Assembly: GCF_014842975.1 (NCBI RefSeq)
Contig: NZ_JACYXK010000019.1
Location: forward strand, 1-64,000
Source: Rhodanobacter sp. DHB23
GTDB taxonomy: Bacteria > Pseudomonadota > Gammaproteobacteria > Xanthomonadales > Rhodanobacteraceae
DNA: 64,000 nt
Reading direction: 5' to 3'
This document shows, one piece after another, positions 14,984-24,026 of the stretch. The position numbers and the translations under genes were made by a program. How positions within the stretch are numbered: position 1 is the first letter of the stretch; every line of letters begins with the position of its first letter. The notes beneath the pieces are model-generated. The model searched no databases. It saw only the letters and a list, made by a program, of their open reading frames with translations, and was not told the origin of the DNA.

Positions 14984-15625
14984 ATGATTTCCGTTTGTCT
15001 CGTCGATGACCAGAACCTGGTGCGCCAGGGCGTGCGCTCGCTGCTCGACCTGGCGCAGGACATCCGCGTGGTGGCCGAATGCGCCGACGGCGCCCAGGCG
15101 GTGGTGGACATCCCGCGGGTGAAGCCCGACGTGGTGCTGCTCGACCTGCGCATGCCCAACATGAGCGGGCTGGAAGTGCTGCAGGCGCTGTCCGTGCGCA
15201 ACGAGTTGCCGCCCACCATCATCCTCACCACCTTCGACGACGACCAGCTGGTGCTGCAGGGCCTGAAGGCCGGCGCGCGCGGCTACCTGCTGAAGGACGT
15301 CTCGCTGGAGCAGCTGGTGGAGGCGGTGCGCACCGTCGCCGCGGGCGGCTCGCTGGTGGCGCCGATGGTCACCCAGCGCCTGCTGGCCGGCGTCGGTCGC
15401 ATGCAGAACCAGTTCACCAGCCTGGAGCAGCCCGACCCGCTGACCGAGCGCGAGACCGAGATCCTGCGCCTGCTCTCCGGCGGCTACTCCAACAAGGAGA
15501 TCGCCAACTCGCTCAAGGTGGCCGAGGGCACGGTGAAGAACCACGTCTCCAACATCCTCTCCAAGCTGGGCGTGCGCGACCGCACCCGCGCCGTGCTGAA
15601 GGCGCTGGAGCTGGGCATCGTCTGA
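14984..15625 (+). CDS. NarL/FixJ-family response regulator
   Basis: 213 aa. The receiver domain has the acidic pair near the N-terminus (VCLVDDQNLV), the phosphorylated Asp54 in VVLLDLRMPN, the conserved Thr in ILTTFDDD and Lys in GYLLKDVS. The LuxR-type helix-turn-helix is LTERETEILRLLSGG.SNKEIANSL followed by EGTVKNHVSNIL. It should bind DNA when phosphorylated by the adjacent DesK-like kinase. The start at 14984 (ATGATTTCC) is chosen to fit the family N-terminus; a longer frame upstream lacks support. Targets cannot be told from the sequence. Confidence 0.92.
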   Translation: MISVCLVDDQNLVRQGVRSLLDLAQDIRVVAECADGAQAVVDIPRVKPDVVLLDLRMPNMSGLEVLQALSVRNELPPTIILTTFDDDQLVLQGLKAGARGYLLKDVSLEQLVEAVRTVAAGGSLVAPMVTQRLLAGVGRMQNQFTSLEQPDPLTERETEILRLLSGGYSNKEIANSLKVAEGTVKNHVSNILSKLGVRDRTRAVLKALELGIV

Positions 15626-15890
15626 GCGCGCCGGGCGTCCCTCCATGCGCCGGCGGATGCCGTGTCCCGAGGGGCGGCGGGGGCAGGGCAAGCCTTCTGC
15701 GGCAAGGCCTTATGGCCGTCTGGGCGGCTCTCCGGAACCCGATGGCGTTCCAGCGCTTGAACAAGTAACATCCAAGCCTTCGGCGCGTGCCGACCCCCGC
15801 CATCTCCCCTGCGAACGAGCTGCCGTCTGGCTCACGCGATGGCTGGGGCCATACCTGAGTACCGCGTAACAGACGCTCGGAGACCCTGTA

Positions 15891-17330
15891 ATGATGCGTG
15901 TTCGTGTTCTTGAATTCCTGGCGGCGTGCGCCATCGTCGTCGGCGTCGGCGTGCTCGCCGCGGTGGTGATGCCTGGCAGTGGCCATATCGAGCGTTCGCT
16001 GGTGGTCGGCAAGGACATGCGCCAGGTCTACGACGTGGTCGCCAACCTGCGTCGCCTGCCCGAATTCTCGGTGATGACCTCGCGTGACCCGCAGATCAAG
16101 TACACCTGGTCCGGCAAGGCCTACGGCCCCGGTGCCGAGGTGAGCTGGGCCAGCGGCGATCCCACCGTGGGCAACGGCTCGCTGACCATCGACAGCGCCA
16201 CCCCGGACTTCAGCAAGGTCGACGGCACCGCCAAGGACGCGCACGTCGTGTGGGACATCGAGAACGGCTGGAAGGGCTACGACAAGACCTTCACCTTCGA
16301 CCTCGAGCGCCAGGGCAGCCGCAACCAGCTGACCAACATCACCTGGTCCTACGACGTGAAGTACGGCTGGAACTTGGTGAACCGCTTCGCCAACCTGTAC
16401 ATCCACGGCGATCCCGATTCCTTCATCGAGTTCGGCCTGAACAGCCTGCAGAACGTGCTGGCCTCGGTGCCGAACGTCAACTATGGCGACCTGATCCCGT
16501 ACATCCGCCAGACCGAGCCGGCCCCGGTGCTGCTGGTGTCGACCTCGATCCAGCGCAAGGACGGCATCGATGGCCTCAACGATGCCATCGGCAAGGCCGT
16601 GACGCAGATCCTGACCACGGCGAAGAAGCTGGGCGTGAACGTCACCGGTCCGCGCATCGTCTTCACCACCAACTACGGCGACACCACCTACAGCTTCGAT
16701 GTGGCGATGCCGATCGACTCGAGCAGCATCAATGTCAACGGGCAGGCCCAGCAGCTCACCCCGCCGACCCCGCCGGCCGCGAACACCCTGCCGGCCGATG
16801 CCGGCACCGCCGCCGCCCCGGCTGCTCCCGCCGCGCTGAACCCGGGCGACCATGACAGCCTGGGCCGCCTCGTGGTCGACGGCGACGTGCGCGCCACGCT
16901 GGCCTTCGGCGGCGCCGCGCTGGAAGGCGTGTGGAACGGCACCGCCGCCGGCGTGCCGCAGACGCGCGACGAGCTGAAGGCCTATGCGCTGACCCACGGC
17001 TACAAGTTCGACGACGTGGTGAACCGCAGCTACGACATCCTCGCCAAGCCCGACGTGAAGGACGCGCAGGGCAACATCACCAGCTACGCCGAATACGACG
17101 TGTACCTGCCGATCACCAATGCGCCGGACCAGACCCCGGAGCAGGCGGCCGGCATCAAGCAGCCGACGCTGGACGTGGCGGCCCCGGCCAGCTCCGGCAG
17201 TGCGCCGGCCCCGGCCGATGCCGGCAGCGCACCGGCCCCGGCGAGCACGGCGGCGGCTCCGGCGGCGGCTCCCGCTCCCGCGGCCAAGCCTGAGGCCAAG
17301 CACCCGGCCAAGCACCACGGCAAGCACTGA
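15891..17330 (+). CDS. SRPBCC-domain envelope protein with Pro/Ala-rich tail
   Basis: 479 aa. The first ATG of an ATGATG pair is used, GGAG eight bases upstream. One N-terminal membrane anchor or signal (residues 5-28) precedes a START/polyketide-cyclase-like domain (about 30-185: SLVVGKDMRQVYDVVANLRR..., ending in RFANLYIHGDPDSFIEFGLN). A second region (about 205-410) resembles the GyrI-like effector-binding fold twice interrupted by a Pro/Ala linker near 280-310. The last 60 residues are Ala/Pro repeats ending in a His/Lys-rich stretch (KHPAKHHGKH). It is probably a periplasmic ligand-binding protein; the ligand is unknown. A strong terminator follows. Confidence 0.65.
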   Translation: MMRVRVLEFLAACAIVVGVGVLAAVVMPGSGHIERSLVVGKDMRQVYDVVANLRRLPEFSVMTSRDPQIKYTWSGKAYGPGAEVSWASGDPTVGNGSLTIDSATPDFSKVDGTAKDAHVVWDIENGWKGYDKTFTFDLERQGSRNQLTNITWSYDVKYGWNLVNRFANLYIHGDPDSFIEFGLNSLQNVLASVPNVNYGDLIPYIRQTEPAPVLLVSTSIQRKDGIDGLNDAIGKAVTQILTTAKKLGVNVTGPRIVFTTNYGDTTYSFDVAMPIDSSSINVNGQAQQLTPPTPPAANTLPADAGTAAAPAAPAALNPGDHDSLGRLVVDGDVRATLAFGGAALEGVWNGTAAGVPQTRDELKAYALTHGYKFDDVVNRSYDILAKPDVKDAQGNITSYAEYDVYLPITNAPDQTPEQAAGIKQPTLDVAAPASSGSAPAPADAGSAPAPASTAAAPAAAPAPAAKPEAKHPAKHHGKH

Positions 17331-17350
17331 AGCGCTTCCGCTCCAACGAA

Positions 17351-17378
17351 AGGCCCTTCCCCGCGAAGGGCCTTTTTG
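17351..17378 (+). terminator. rho-independent terminator
   Basis: Nine-base-pair stem AGGCCCTTC (17351-17359) / GAAGGGCCT (17365-17373), loop CCCGC, followed by TTTTGTTT. It ends the SRPBCC gene transcript 20 bp after its stop. Confidence 0.9.
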
Positions 17379-17451
17379 TTTGCGGGCCGGGGCGAAGGAA
17401 CCTTCCGCGCCTCATGCGGTACATTGCGGTGATCCTTTCGTCCGTGCATCC

Positions 17452-18387
17452 ATGATCGAAACCGAACGACTCACCCGCCGCTATGGCAACCTCACCGCGG
17501 TGGATGCGCTGAGCATCCGCGCCGAGCCCGGCCAGGTGCTGGGGCTGCTCGGTCCCAACGGTGCGGGCAAGTCCACCGCGATGCGCATGATCGCGGGCTT
17601 CCTGGCGCCCAGCGAGGGCACCGCGCGCGTGTGCGGGCACGACGTGCAGCGCGAGCCGCTGGCCGCGCGTCGCGCACTGGGCTACCTGCCCGAGGGGGCG
17701 CCCAGCTACGGCGAGATGACGGTACGCGAGTTCCTGGTGTTCATCGCGCGCATGCGCAAGCTGGGCGCCGACGTGGGCCGTCGCCGCTTCGACGAGGTGG
17801 TCGGCCGGCTGCAACTGGAGGACGTGCTGGAGGCCAGCATCGATACGCTGTCCAAGGGACTGCGCCGGCGCGTGGGCCTGGCGCAGGCGATCCTGCACAA
17901 TCCGCCGGTACTGATGCTGGACGAACCCACCGATGGCCTCGATCCGAACCAGAAGCACACGGTGCGCCAGCTGATCGACGCGATGGCGCGCGAGCGCACC
18001 ATCCTGATCTCCACGCACCTGCTGGAGGAAGTGCACGCACTGTGCAACCGCGTGGTGATCCTCGCGCACGGCCGGTTGCAGGCCGACGCCACGCCGGCCG
18101 AGCTGGAGGCGCGCTCGCGCTACCACGGCGCGGTGTCGTTCAGCGCGCCGGGCAGCGGCGTGTCGCAGGAGATGCTGGGGCGGTTGCCGCAGGTGTCCGC
18201 GATCGAGGTGGATCCGCTGGATGGCCGCATCACCGTCTTCCCGAAGCCCGGTGCGCGCATCCTGGAGCCGGTGGAACAGCTGCTGCGCGAGCAGGGGCTG
18301 GAGGTCTCCGAGATCCAGCTCGAGCGCGGCCGGCTGGACGAGGTGTTCCGCCAGATCACCACGGCGCAACCCGGAGCGGATGCATGA
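17452..18387 (+). CDS. ABC transporter ATP-binding protein (GldA-like)
   Basis: 311 aa. Walker A GPNGAGKST at residues 34-42, Q-loop region GYLPEGAPSYGEMTV, signature LSKGLRRRVGLAQ, Walker B VLMLDEPTDGLDP, and switch histidine in LISTHLLEEV. The C-terminal ~90 residues are the extension typical of ABC-2 exporters. It powers the permease encoded by the overlapping next gene. The closest relatives of this three-gene set (ATPase, ABC-2 permease, GldG-type protein) are the gliding-associated or extracellular-matrix ABC systems, also widespread in non-gliding bacteria. Substrate unknown. Confidence 0.88.
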   Translation: MIETERLTRRYGNLTAVDALSIRAEPGQVLGLLGPNGAGKSTAMRMIAGFLAPSEGTARVCGHDVQREPLAARRALGYLPEGAPSYGEMTVREFLVFIARMRKLGADVGRRRFDEVVGRLQLEDVLEASIDTLSKGLRRRVGLAQAILHNPPVLMLDEPTDGLDPNQKHTVRQLIDAMARERTILISTHLLEEVHALCNRVVILAHGRLQADATPAELEARSRYHGAVSFSAPGSGVSQEMLGRLPQVSAIEVDPLDGRITVFPKPGARILEPVEQLLREQGLEVSEIQLERGRLDEVFRQITTAQPGADA

Positions 18388-19118
18388 GCCCGGTCAACGC
18401 GGTGATGCGGCGCGAGCTGCGCAGCTTTTTCGTGACGCCGATGGCCTGGGTGTTCCTGGTGATCTTCCTGGTGCTGGCGGGCATCCTCACCTTCTACGCG
18501 GGCGATTTCTACGAGCGCGGCCAGGCCGACCTGCAGCCGTTCTTCGCGATGCACCCGTGGCTGTACCTGATCCTGGTGCCCGCGGTCACCATGCGCATGT
18601 GGGCGGAGGAGGCCAAGGGCGGCACGCTGGAGCTGCTGCTGTCCCTGCCGGTGACGCTGTGGCAGGCGATGCTCGGCAAGTTCCTCGCCGCGTGGCTGTT
18701 CATGGGGCTGGCGTTGGCGCTGACCTTCCCGATCTGGCTCACCGTGAACTACCTGGGCTCGCCCGACAACGGCGTGATCCTCGCGGGCTACCTCGCCAGC
18801 TGGCTGATGGCCGGCAGCTTCGTGGCGATCGGCGCCTGCCTGTCCGCGCTCACGCGCAGCCAGGTGGTGGCCTTCGTGCTCACCGCGGTGGTCTGCGTGC
18901 TGCTGATCCTGGCCGGGCAGCCGCAGGTGCTGGACTTCTTCTCCGGCGCGCTGCCGCGCCGGCTCATCAACGCGCTGGCCTACCTCAGCATGCTGCGGCA
19001 CTTCGAGGCGATCGCGCGCGGCGTGCTGGACCTGCGCGACCTGGCCTATTTCCTGCTGAGCACGCTCGGCTGGCTGCTCGCCGGCGTGCTGCTGCTCGAA
19101 CTGAAGCGGGTGCGTTGA
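18384..19118 (+). CDS. ABC-2 type permease (GldF-like)
   Basis: 244 aa, six membrane helices. The N-terminal elbow helix (NAVMRRELRSFFVTPMAWVF) and the conserved MRMWAEEAKGGTLELLLSLPVTLWQ cytoplasmic segment are diagnostic for the GldF/ABC-2 family. It overlaps the ATPase gene by four bases (ATGA) and is followed after one base by the GldG-like gene, so the three subunits are translated together. It should form the membrane channel of the exporter. Confidence 0.88.
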   Translation: MSPVNAVMRRELRSFFVTPMAWVFLVIFLVLAGILTFYAGDFYERGQADLQPFFAMHPWLYLILVPAVTMRMWAEEAKGGTLELLLSLPVTLWQAMLGKFLAAWLFMGLALALTFPIWLTVNYLGSPDNGVILAGYLASWLMAGSFVAIGACLSALTRSQVVAFVLTAVVCVLLILAGQPQVLDFFSGALPRRLINALAYLSMLRHFEAIARGVLDLRDLAYFLLSTLGWLLAGVLLLELKRVR

Positions 19119-19119
19119 G

Positions 19120-21039
19120 ATGGCGCGCCTGAAGTTGCCCGAGCCGTTCACCAGGTCCTTGCGCAAGGGCAGGCGCGTGGTGATCTACGTCGCGCTGGCG
19201 CTGCTGACCGTGGCCACCGTGTCGCTGGTCGTGTCCAGCGGGCACTGGCTGCGCGCGCGGCGCATCGACCTCACCGCCGACAAGCTGTACACGCTCTCGC
19301 CCGGCACCCTGAAGATCGTCGACGGCTTGCAACGACCGTTGCGGCTCACCCTGTATTTCTCCGAGCACGCCACCCGCGACCTGCCCAAGCTGCGCAGCTA
19401 CGAGCAGCGCGTGCGCGACATCCTGCAGGAGATCGCCGCCCGTTCGCACGGGCGGGTGCAGCTGTCGGTGATCGACCCGGTGCCGTATTCCGACGACGAG
19501 GCGAGCGCCGAGGGCGCCGGCCTCGCCCCGGCCAACGGCGGCAGCAACGGCGAGCGCGTGTTCTTCGGCCTCGCCGGCGGTGCATTCCCCGCCGGCGTCG
19601 AGGGCGAGGCGGCCGAGAACGTGGCGCCCGAGCGTTCGCTGGCGATCCCGTTCTTCGACCCGGCGCGCGAGTCGTTCCTCGAGTACGACATCGCCAAGCT
19701 GCTGTACGAGTTGAACCAGGGCAGCAAGCCGCGCATCGGCGTGATCAGCTCGTTGCCGGTGGAGGGCAATCCGGTGCTGGGCCAGCAGCCGTGGGTGGCG
19801 CTGCAGCAACTGGACCAGTTGTTCGACGTGAAGGCGCTGGATCCCGGCAACCTCAAGCAGGTCGGCGCCGACATCCGCGTGCTGTTGCTGATCCATCCCA
19901 AGAACCTGCCGGACGACGCGCTGTACGCCATCGACCAGTACGTGCTGCGCGGCGGCCACCTGGTGGTGTTCGTCGATCCCGACGCGGAACTGGACGACAC
20001 GCCGGGCGATCCCGCCACCGGCGCGCTGCCCGACCACAGTTCCGACCTGCCGCGGCTGTTCGCGGCCTGGGGCGTGCGCTACGACCCGCACGAGGTGGTG
20101 CTGGACCGCTCGCATGCGCTCAGCGTCGAGCTGGGCGGCAACAGCGTCAGCCATCCCGCCATGCTCTGGCTGGATGCGCAGCAGCTCAACCACGACGACG
20201 TGGTCACCGCGAGCCTGCAGCGCCTCGACCTTTCCAGCGCGGGGCATTTCGACCTCGCGCCGAACGCGGTTGCGCGACTGGTCCCGTTGCTGCAGAGCAG
20301 TGCCGATGCGGAGGCGGTGCCGGTGCAGCGCGTGCAACAGGCGGGCGACAACCCTTCGCTGCTGCTGCAGGACTACAAGCCGGACAACGTCAACTACGTG
20401 TTCGCCGCGCGCCTGCGCGGCGGCTTCGCCAGCGCGTTCCCGGAGCGCGCGCGGCAACCCGGCCACCTGGCGCGATCCGCGCCGGGCGACGAGGTGATCC
20501 TGGTCGCCGACACCGACCTGCTCAGCGACCGCCTGTGGGTGGAGCCGCAGACCGTCCTCGGCCAGACCATGATGCGGCCGTTCGCCAACAACGGCGATTT
20601 CCTCGGCAACCTGGTCGACAACCTCAGCGGTTCCTCGGCGCTGCTCTCCATCCGCGGGCGTTCCACCTCGCAGCGCCCGTTCACGCGCGTGGACGCGTTG
20701 CGCAGCGTGGCCGACCAGAAGTTCCTGCAGAAGGAGCAGGAGCTGGAGCGCGAGCTGGCCGAAACGCGGCAGCGGCTGGAGGAACTGCAACCGGGCAAGG
20801 GCGGCACCAATGCCGGCAACGTCGGCGCCGAGCAGCGCCAGGAGATCGAGCAGTTCCGCCAGCGCCAGCTGGCGATCAACAAGGAACTGCGCGACGTGCA
20901 GCACCAGCTCAACGCCGAGATCGATGCGCTGGGCGCGCGCCTGAAGGTCATCAACATCGTGCTGGTGCCTGCGCTGGTGGCCCTGCTCGGCCTGCTGTAC
21001 GGCTGGCGCCGGGCCCGCCGCAACCGGCGGCGCAGGTGA
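19120..21039 (+). CDS. GldG-type ABC system auxiliary protein
   Basis: 639 aa. One N-terminal helix (about 20-42), a large periplasmic domain of the ABC_transp_aux/DUF4350 type, and a helix near the C-terminus (about 610-630). The domain shows RRIDLTADKLYTLSPGTLKI, the typical start, then LRLTLYFSE and ADIRVLLLIHPKNLPDDALYAIDQYVLRGG. A strongly charged coiled coil (about 540-605, KFLQKEQELERELAETRQRL) precedes the second helix, which is followed by a short basic tail. It is the third component of the exporter, probably presenting or receiving substrate in the periplasm. Confidence 0.85.
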   Translation: MARLKLPEPFTRSLRKGRRVVIYVALALLTVATVSLVVSSGHWLRARRIDLTADKLYTLSPGTLKIVDGLQRPLRLTLYFSEHATRDLPKLRSYEQRVRDILQEIAARSHGRVQLSVIDPVPYSDDEASAEGAGLAPANGGSNGERVFFGLAGGAFPAGVEGEAAENVAPERSLAIPFFDPARESFLEYDIAKLLYELNQGSKPRIGVISSLPVEGNPVLGQQPWVALQQLDQLFDVKALDPGNLKQVGADIRVLLLIHPKNLPDDALYAIDQYVLRGGHLVVFVDPDAELDDTPGDPATGALPDHSSDLPRLFAAWGVRYDPHEVVLDRSHALSVELGGNSVSHPAMLWLDAQQLNHDDVVTASLQRLDLSSAGHFDLAPNAVARLVPLLQSSADAEAVPVQRVQQAGDNPSLLLQDYKPDNVNYVFAARLRGGFASAFPERARQPGHLARSAPGDEVILVADTDLLSDRLWVEPQTVLGQTMMRPFANNGDFLGNLVDNLSGSSALLSIRGRSTSQRPFTRVDALRSVADQKFLQKEQELERELAETRQRLEELQPGKGGTNAGNVGAEQRQEIEQFRQRQLAINKELRDVQHQLNAEIDALGARLKVINIVLVPALVALLGLLYGWRRARRNRRRR

Positions 21040-21106
21040 TGGCGACGCCGGCCCGGGCGGCAATCCGCCGCAAGGCGCGCGTCATGGCGAAGGCTATGCT
21101 GGGCCG

Positions 21107-21958
21107 ATGACGACGCTGCTGAAATGGATCGTGCCGTGGGAGTTCTCGTGGGTGTTCCTCGCGTGCTTCCTCGTGGCCGCCGTGCTGTACTGGCGCGGCA
21201 GCCGGCGCATCCATGTGGCGCTCGGCCGGCGCGTGGCGTTCTGGACCGGCATGGCCATCATCTGGCTCACGCTGCAGACCTACCTGGATTTCTACGCGGA
21301 ACACGAATTCCTCGTGCATCGCCTGCAGCAACTGCTGCTGCACCACCTGACGCCGCTGCTGATCTGCGCCTCGTACCCGGCCAGCGTGCTGCGCGCCGGC
21401 TTGCCGCTGCGCTGGCGGCTGCGCTGGCTGAAGCCGCTGCGGCGCTCGTGGCCGTGGCGCGTGGCCAGCGGCGTGCTGTTCCAGCCGGCGCTGGCGTCGC
21501 TGCTGTTCGTGTTCTTCGTGCTGGTCTGGCTGGTGCCGGCCATGCAGACGCTGGCCATGCTGGACTGGCGCGTCTACCGCTTCATGAACTGGACGATGCT
21601 GCTTTCGGGCTTCGTCTACTGGTCGCTGGTCCTCGACCATCGCCCGCATCCGCCGGGGCGCATGGGCGCGGGCCTGCGCGTGCTGTCACCGGGCATCACC
21701 ATGGCGCCGCAGATCCTGGCGGGCGCCATCGTCACGTTCTCGCGCAGCGACCTCTATCCGATCTTCGAGATCTGCGGCCGTGCCTTCACCTTCAACGTGC
21801 TCACCGGGCAGATGGTCGGCGGCGTGATCACCTGGGTGCCGGCGGCGTTGCTGGAATCCGCAGGCGCGTTGCTGGCGCTGCGGCAGTGGCTGCGCCTGTC
21901 GCGCAGCGGACGCCTGCCGCGCAGGACGTGGCAGACGCGCACAGCGGCGACGTCGTAA
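21107..21958 (+). CDS. ctaG: cytochrome c oxidase assembly factor, CtaG (caa3) type
   Basis: 283 aa with about seven membrane helices. It matches the caa3_CtaG family: YAEHEFLVHRLQQLLLHHLTPLLI with conserved histidines, SGFVYWSLVLDHRPHPPG, and a C-terminal GQMVGGVITWVPAALL. These proteins support copper-centre assembly of cytochrome oxidases, and the convergent PCuAC/Sco pair next door fits. The TAA stop lies at the edge of a family A repeat. The neighbouring oxidase subunits are not in this window. Confidence 0.85.
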   Translation: MTTLLKWIVPWEFSWVFLACFLVAAVLYWRGSRRIHVALGRRVAFWTGMAIIWLTLQTYLDFYAEHEFLVHRLQQLLLHHLTPLLICASYPASVLRAGLPLRWRLRWLKPLRRSWPWRVASGVLFQPALASLLFVFFVLVWLVPAMQTLAMLDWRVYRFMNWTMLLSGFVYWSLVLDHRPHPPGRMGAGLRVLSPGITMAPQILAGAIVTFSRSDLYPIFEICGRAFTFNVLTGQMVGGVITWVPAALLESAGALLALRQWLRLSRSGRLPRRTWQTRTAATS

Positions 21959-22031
21959 GGAGCGCGCCCTGTGCGCGATGGCCTTTCGCCTTGGTCGAAG
22001 CGCAAGGCACTCGCGCACAGGGTGCTCCTAC
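21955..22031. repeat. palindromic intergenic repeat, family A copy 2
   Basis: GTAAGGAGCGCGCC...GGTGCTCCTAC with inner arms CCCTGTGCGCGA / TCGCGCACAGGG. It lies exactly between two convergent genes. Its left edge contains the TAA of ctaG (21956-21958) and its right edge the TAG of the PCuAC gene (22028-22030). Confidence 0.88.
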
Positions 22032-22480
22032 GGCTGGCCCTGGTCGCCGAGGGCGCTGGCCGGCCGCGCGATGAAATCCACCGGCAGCGTGTCGCCGTCG
22101 TCGAATCGCAGCGTGATGCGCACGGTGTCTCCGGGCCGTACCGGGTGCTTCGCGTCCATCAGCATCAGGTGGTAGCCGCCGGGTGCGAGCGCCTGCGTGC
22201 CATGGGCGGGGATCGTCAACGCATCGACCATCGCCATGCGGCTGTTGCCGCCAGCCTGCGTGCTCCGGTGCAGCATCGCCATGCCGTAGGCGGGGCTGTC
22301 GGCGCCGGTCAGCGCGACGGGCTGGTCGCCATCGTTGCGCAGCACGACGTAGGCGCCGGCCGGCAGCGTGCCGGGCAGCACGCGTATCCACGCGTGGCTG
22401 GCGTCGATGCGGGCCGTTGCGCCGGCATGCGCGAGCCCGATGCCGAGCAGGCCGGCGAGCAGCACGGCGGCGCGTTTCAT
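22028..22480 (-). CDS. periplasmic copper chaperone PCu(A)C
   Basis: 150 aa with a signal peptide (MKRAAVLLAGLLGIGLAHAG). The copper-binding pattern of the family is present: MAMLHRSTQ...SRMAMV followed by GGYHLMLMDAKHP. It delivers Cu(I) to the CuA site or to Sco in cytochrome c oxidase assembly. It overlaps the sco gene by four bases (ATGA). Its stop codon is formed by the adjoining repeat. Confidence 0.92.
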   Translation of the reverse strand: MKRAAVLLAGLLGIGLAHAGATARIDASHAWIRVLPGTLPAGAYVVLRNDGDQPVALTGADSPAYGMAMLHRSTQAGGNSRMAMVDALTIPAHGTQALAPGGYHLMLMDAKHPVRPGDTVRITLRFDDGDTLPVDFIARPASALGDQGQP

Positions 22481-23091
22481 GGCGAGGCTCCGTTGCCCAG
22501 CAGCAGGCCGAGGTCGTGCACCAGGTCCTCCTGCGGCGCATTGGCGTCGAGTACGCGCGCATGGCCGTTGCGGTCGAACACGTAGATCGCCGAGCTGTGG
22601 GTGACTTCGTAGTTGCCGCCGTCGCTGGCGGGTTCGCGGGTGAAGCCCGAGCGGTAGCGCTTGCTCAATGCCTCGATCGCGGCCGGGCTGCCGGTGAGGC
22701 CCACCGCGCGCCGGTCGAAGGCGCCGACGTAGGCATGCATCACGGCCGGCGTGTCGCGCGCGGGGTCGACGCTGACGAACAGGATGCGCACGTCGTCGGC
22801 CGGCTTGCCCAGCTTCTGCAGCGCCGCGTGCAACTGCGCCAGCGTCAGCGGGCAGACGTCGGGGCAATGCGTGTAGCCGAAGTACAGCAGCACCACCTTG
22901 CCGCGATAGTCGGCGGCGGTCGCGGCCTTGCCGTTGTCGTCGGTGAGCTGGAACTGCAGGTCCGGCATGTGCCCGCCGATGTCGGTGAGCTTGAACGGCA
23001 GGTCGTTGCCGTGCTGGCAGGCGGCCAGCAGCAAGCTGGCCGCCAGCGACGGCAGGAGCAAGGCAAGGCGCGAGGCGCGCAGGAGCTTCAT
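22477..23091 (-). CDS. SCO1/SenC copper chaperone lipoprotein
   Basis: 204 aa. Lipoprotein signal with lipobox LLLAAC (Cys about residue 25). The thioredoxin-like fold carries the copper-binding CxxxC in YFGYTHCPDVCPLTL and the distal histidine in YEVTHSSAIYVFD, with ILFVSVDPARDTP typical of Sco. It inserts or reduces the CuA centre of cytochrome oxidase in the periplasm. Coupled to the PCuAC gene by overlap and close to ctaG: together a copper-delivery set for respiration. Confidence 0.93.
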   Translation of the reverse strand: MKLLRASRLALLLPSLAASLLLAACQHGNDLPFKLTDIGGHMPDLQFQLTDDNGKAATAADYRGKVVLLYFGYTHCPDVCPLTLAQLHAALQKLGKPADDVRILFVSVDPARDTPAVMHAYVGAFDRRAVGLTGSPAAIEALSKRYRSGFTREPASDGGNYEVTHSSAIYVFDRNGHARVLDANAPQEDLVHDLGLLLGNGASP

Positions 23092-23169
23092 GTGAGAATC
23101 CGTGGACTGCAACCGTCCAAGCATACGCCAGCGATCGCGCCGGGCGATGCCTGCTTCCGGAGCCTGCCC

Positions 23170-23550
23170 ATGCTGCGACAAATTGCCCGATCCCGCGCCG
23201 GCCTGCTTGCCGGCATCGCCGGCGCCAGCGCGGTGCTGCTTGGCGCATTCGGTGCGCACGCCTTGCGCGATATGCTCGACCCGGCGCATCGCGAGCTGTG
23301 GCACACGGCGGTGGAATACCACGCGTGGCACGCGCTGGCCCTGGTGCTGGCGGCAGGCCTGGGCCGCGGGCGTGCAGGCCGCTGCGCGGTGTCCGCGTTC
23401 GTGCTGGGCATCGTGTTGTTCAGCGGCAGCCTGTACGCACTGGCGTTGGGCGCGCCGCGCTGGACCGGCATCGTCACGCCGTTCGGCGGCGTGGCCTTCG
23501 TGGCCGGCTGGATCGCACTGGGCCTGGCGCTGCGCCCGCGCGCGGATTGA
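23170..23550 (+). CDS. DUF423 family membrane protein
   Basis: 126 aa, four membrane helices. Motifs GASAVLLGAFGAHALRD near the N-terminus and WHTAVEYHAWHALAL are characteristic of the DUF423 (YgdD-like) family, whose function is unknown. C-terminal TPFGGVAFVAGWIALGLAL completes the domain, so the gene is full length. It is divergent from sco across 78 bp. Confidence 0.85.
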   Translation: MLRQIARSRAGLLAGIAGASAVLLGAFGAHALRDMLDPAHRELWHTAVEYHAWHALALVLAAGLGRGRAGRCAVSAFVLGIVLFSGSLYALALGAPRWTGIVTPFGGVAFVAGWIALGLALRPRAD

Positions 23551-23598
23551 CTGCCGCCCCGTCATTGGCCTGTCACGCCGCCGGGGCAGCATGCGCGC

Positions 23599-23955
23599 AT
23601 GAGGCTTGCCACGATCCCGCATTCCCATCCGCGATGGCTGGTCGCCGCGATGCTGGCGATGCTGGTGCTGGCCGCGTCGAACGGCTTCGGCCTGGCCCGG
23701 CAATGGCCGGGATCCGGCATGCCCTGGTACGGACGCGATGCCGGCTACGACCGGCTGCTCGTGGTCGACCGCCAGGCCGACCGGTTGACTGTCTACGACG
23801 CCGCCAGTGGGCGCCCGCTGCGCCAGCTCGATGCCGACGCCGCGGCCGCGATGCTGGCCCGGCATGAAGGGCGCGTGTTCGTGATCTCCGGCGACGGCAC
23901 GCGCGGCGGGTCCGCAACGCCGCCATCGGGACTGGCGGCCAACGGCGCTCGTTGA
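23599..23955 (+). CDS. hypothetical anchored protein
   Basis: 118 aa. One N-terminal hydrophobic helix (about residues 13-31) suggests a membrane anchor or signal. The rest ([33 protein letters not shown]) looks like one or two blades of a beta-propeller repeat and is too short for a complete propeller. No strong ribosome binding site and no recognised family. Placement just after the DUF423 gene and the sensible signal-like N-terminus are the support. It could be a fragment of a longer ancestral protein. Confidence 0.45.
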   Translation: MRLATIPHSHPRWLVAAMLAMLVLAASNGFGLARQWPGSGMPWYGRDAGYDRLLVVDRQADRLTVYDAASGRPLRQLDADAAAAMLARHEGRVFVISGDGTRGGSATPPSGLAANGAR

Positions 23956-23970
23956 GGCAGGTCGAATGGA

Positions 23971-24000
23971 TCCGGACGTGGCTCCGCGGCCGCTACAATG
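23971..24000 (+). promoter_or_regulatory. possible purT promoter
   Basis: A TACAAT -10-like hexamer at 23994-23999 lies 27 bp before the purT start in GC-rich DNA. No good -35 match at the usual spacing. I see no PurR-type operator or riboswitch. Confidence 0.3.
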
Positions 24001-24026
24001 CCGCTTTGCCTGCGCCGGAGAATCCG